This document shows positions 5,868 through 6,194 of a stretch of 6,194 nucleotides of DNA, piece after piece. The notes under the pieces are model-generated. The model did not search any database. It was not told where the DNA came from and saw nothing but the letters and a program-made list of their open reading frames with translations. Within the stretch, counting starts at the first letter, position 1. Each line of letters starts with the position of its first letter. Both the position numbers and the translations under genes were made by a program. The DNA is from Bacillota bacterium. Its GTDB lineage: Bacteria; Bacillota; Clostridia; Peptostreptococcales; Anaerovoracaceae. The stretch is taken from the NCBI GenBank assembly GCA_016281165.1, contig JAEEIC010000225.1:1-6194 (forward strand). The letters are read 5' to 3'.

Positions 5868-5879
5868 TCGAGCGCTCGA
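5868..5879. promoter_or_regulatory. 12-base palindrome at the predicted transcription start
   Basis: TCGAGCGCTCGA is a perfect palindrome placed at about +1 to +12 of the candidate promoter, where a dimeric repressor could block transcription. No regulator gene is visible in the window, so the operator role is only a suggestion. Confidence 0.3.
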
Positions 5880-5983
5880 TGAGATCATTTTTTACACAGG
5901 TGCCAGATCTAAAGCCATATGTTCCAAGTATTGACAGGGTTGAGAAAGCGGAAGCTTTAACAGGAAAGCGGGATCCAACTTTT

Positions 5984-5990
5984 AAGGAGG
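5984..5990 (+). promoter_or_regulatory. Ribosome binding site deciding the acetyltransferase start
   Basis: AAGGAGG is a full match to the Shine-Dalgarno consensus and is five bases before ATG 5996. The only other in-frame upstream ATG (5879) has no such site, so 5996 is preferred. Confidence 0.75.
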
Positions 5991-5995
5991 CAGTG

Positions 5996-6194
5996 ATGGC
6001 ATTAGTGGATTATATTTATCAGAAACCGATCATTGAAGCAGAAAGATTGGTACTGCGGCCAATGAACAATAAAGACGTTCCTGCTCTTAAGGAATGGATG
6101 CCGGACAGATCCATCTACACCTATTGGGGAAAGGGACCGAGCAAAGCAGAAAAGAGCCCTGAACTGCTATTTGAGAAAGAAGAGAGACCTGCGA
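5996..6194 (+). CDS. GNAT family N-acetyltransferase (3' end beyond the window)
   Basis: The first 66 codons are present. Residues 14-23 (EAERLVLRPM) followed by DVPALKEWM match the first strand and helix of RimJ/RimL-like GNAT acetyltransferases, which move an acetyl group from acetyl-CoA to an amine on a protein terminus, antibiotic or small metabolite. The acetyl-CoA-binding motif lies beyond the edge, so neither substrate nor intactness can be judged. The start at 5996 is backed by AAGGAGG five bases upstream. The frame is, however, open back to 5858 and holds another ATG at 5879 preceding MRSFFTQVPDLKPYVPSIDR, a reasonable-looking protein sequence, so a 39-residue longer form is possible. 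G+C is about 44% here and codons favour AAA and GAA, unlike the AAG- and GAG-rich upstream genes. This suggests a different origin, perhaps horizontal transfer. Confidence 0.8.
   Translation, partial: MALVDYIYQKPIIEAERLVLRPMNNKDVPALKEWMPDRSIYTYWGKGPSKAEKSPELLFEKEERPA

Larger units (their letters stand above)
5310..5995. other. Gene-poor stretch between tRNA-Ser and the acetyltransferase gene
   Basis: No intact gene is present in these 686 bases. They hold, in order, the tRNA terminator, a hairpin-rich repeat-like block with two tRNA-tail-like ends, a broken coding remnant, a second intrinsic terminator, a candidate promoter and a 12-base palindrome. Each is listed separately. The whole stretch looks like accessory DNA that arrived and decayed next to a tRNA gene; this is inference, since no integrase, transposase or exact target duplication is seen. 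Confidence 0.6.

Noticed and set aside
5931..5960. TTGACA at 5931-5936 as a -35 box for the acetyltransferase
   Set aside because: The -35 match is perfect but nothing resembling TATAAT occurs 16-18 bases downstream (best is CTTTAA).
5310..5995. CRISPR array
   Set aside because: There are no regularly spaced identical repeats; the palindromes here differ from one another.

Overview
The window looks like a chromosome segment from an anaerobic member of the Bacillota (Clostridia). This is inferred from a MutS2-type (not MutS1) ATPase, strong AGGAGG-type ribosome binding sites, a serine tRNA with its CCA end encoded, and close, co-directional gene packing. I cannot name the genus. Coding DNA is about 60% G+C up to the tRNA (estimated from sampled lines). 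It falls to about 44% in the last gene fragment.

Positions 1-5145 hold four plus-strand genes that read like one operon: the 3' two-thirds of mutS2, a complete argS, a 340-residue TPR-repeat protein, and a diacylglycerol kinase/YegS-type lipid kinase. Gaps are 14, 8 and 48 bases, and no terminator is visible between them. The argS stop codon overlaps the next gene's ribosome binding site. Roles: ribosome rescue or recombination control (MutS2), charging of tRNA-Arg (ArgS), unknown (TPR), and phospholipid phosphorylation (lipid kinase). They look like housekeeping neighbours rather than one pathway.

Positions 5146-5347 hold an independent RNA unit: a good -35/-10 promoter, tRNA-Ser(CGA), and a perfect 17-bp stem terminator directly at the CCA end.

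Positions 5348-5995 contain no intact gene, and this is the unusual part of the window. A hairpin-rich block (5351-5498) carries a tRNA T-arm-like fragment in antisense at its left end. It has a perfect 12-bp hairpin in the middle, and at its right end a copy of the adjacent tRNA-Ser 3' end lacking 6 bases of the T loop. After it comes a coding-like remnant (about 5499-5784) with a probable one-base frameshift in a T run and a cysteine-rich segment. The remnant is followed by a clear intrinsic terminator (5793-5822).

The window ends with a candidate promoter, a 12-base palindrome, and the start of a GNAT acetyltransferase gene (5996 to the window edge) with different base composition. The layout suggests an accessory segment attached to a tRNA gene, but no integrase or intact mobile element is present here. 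I found no complete new defence or mobile system.
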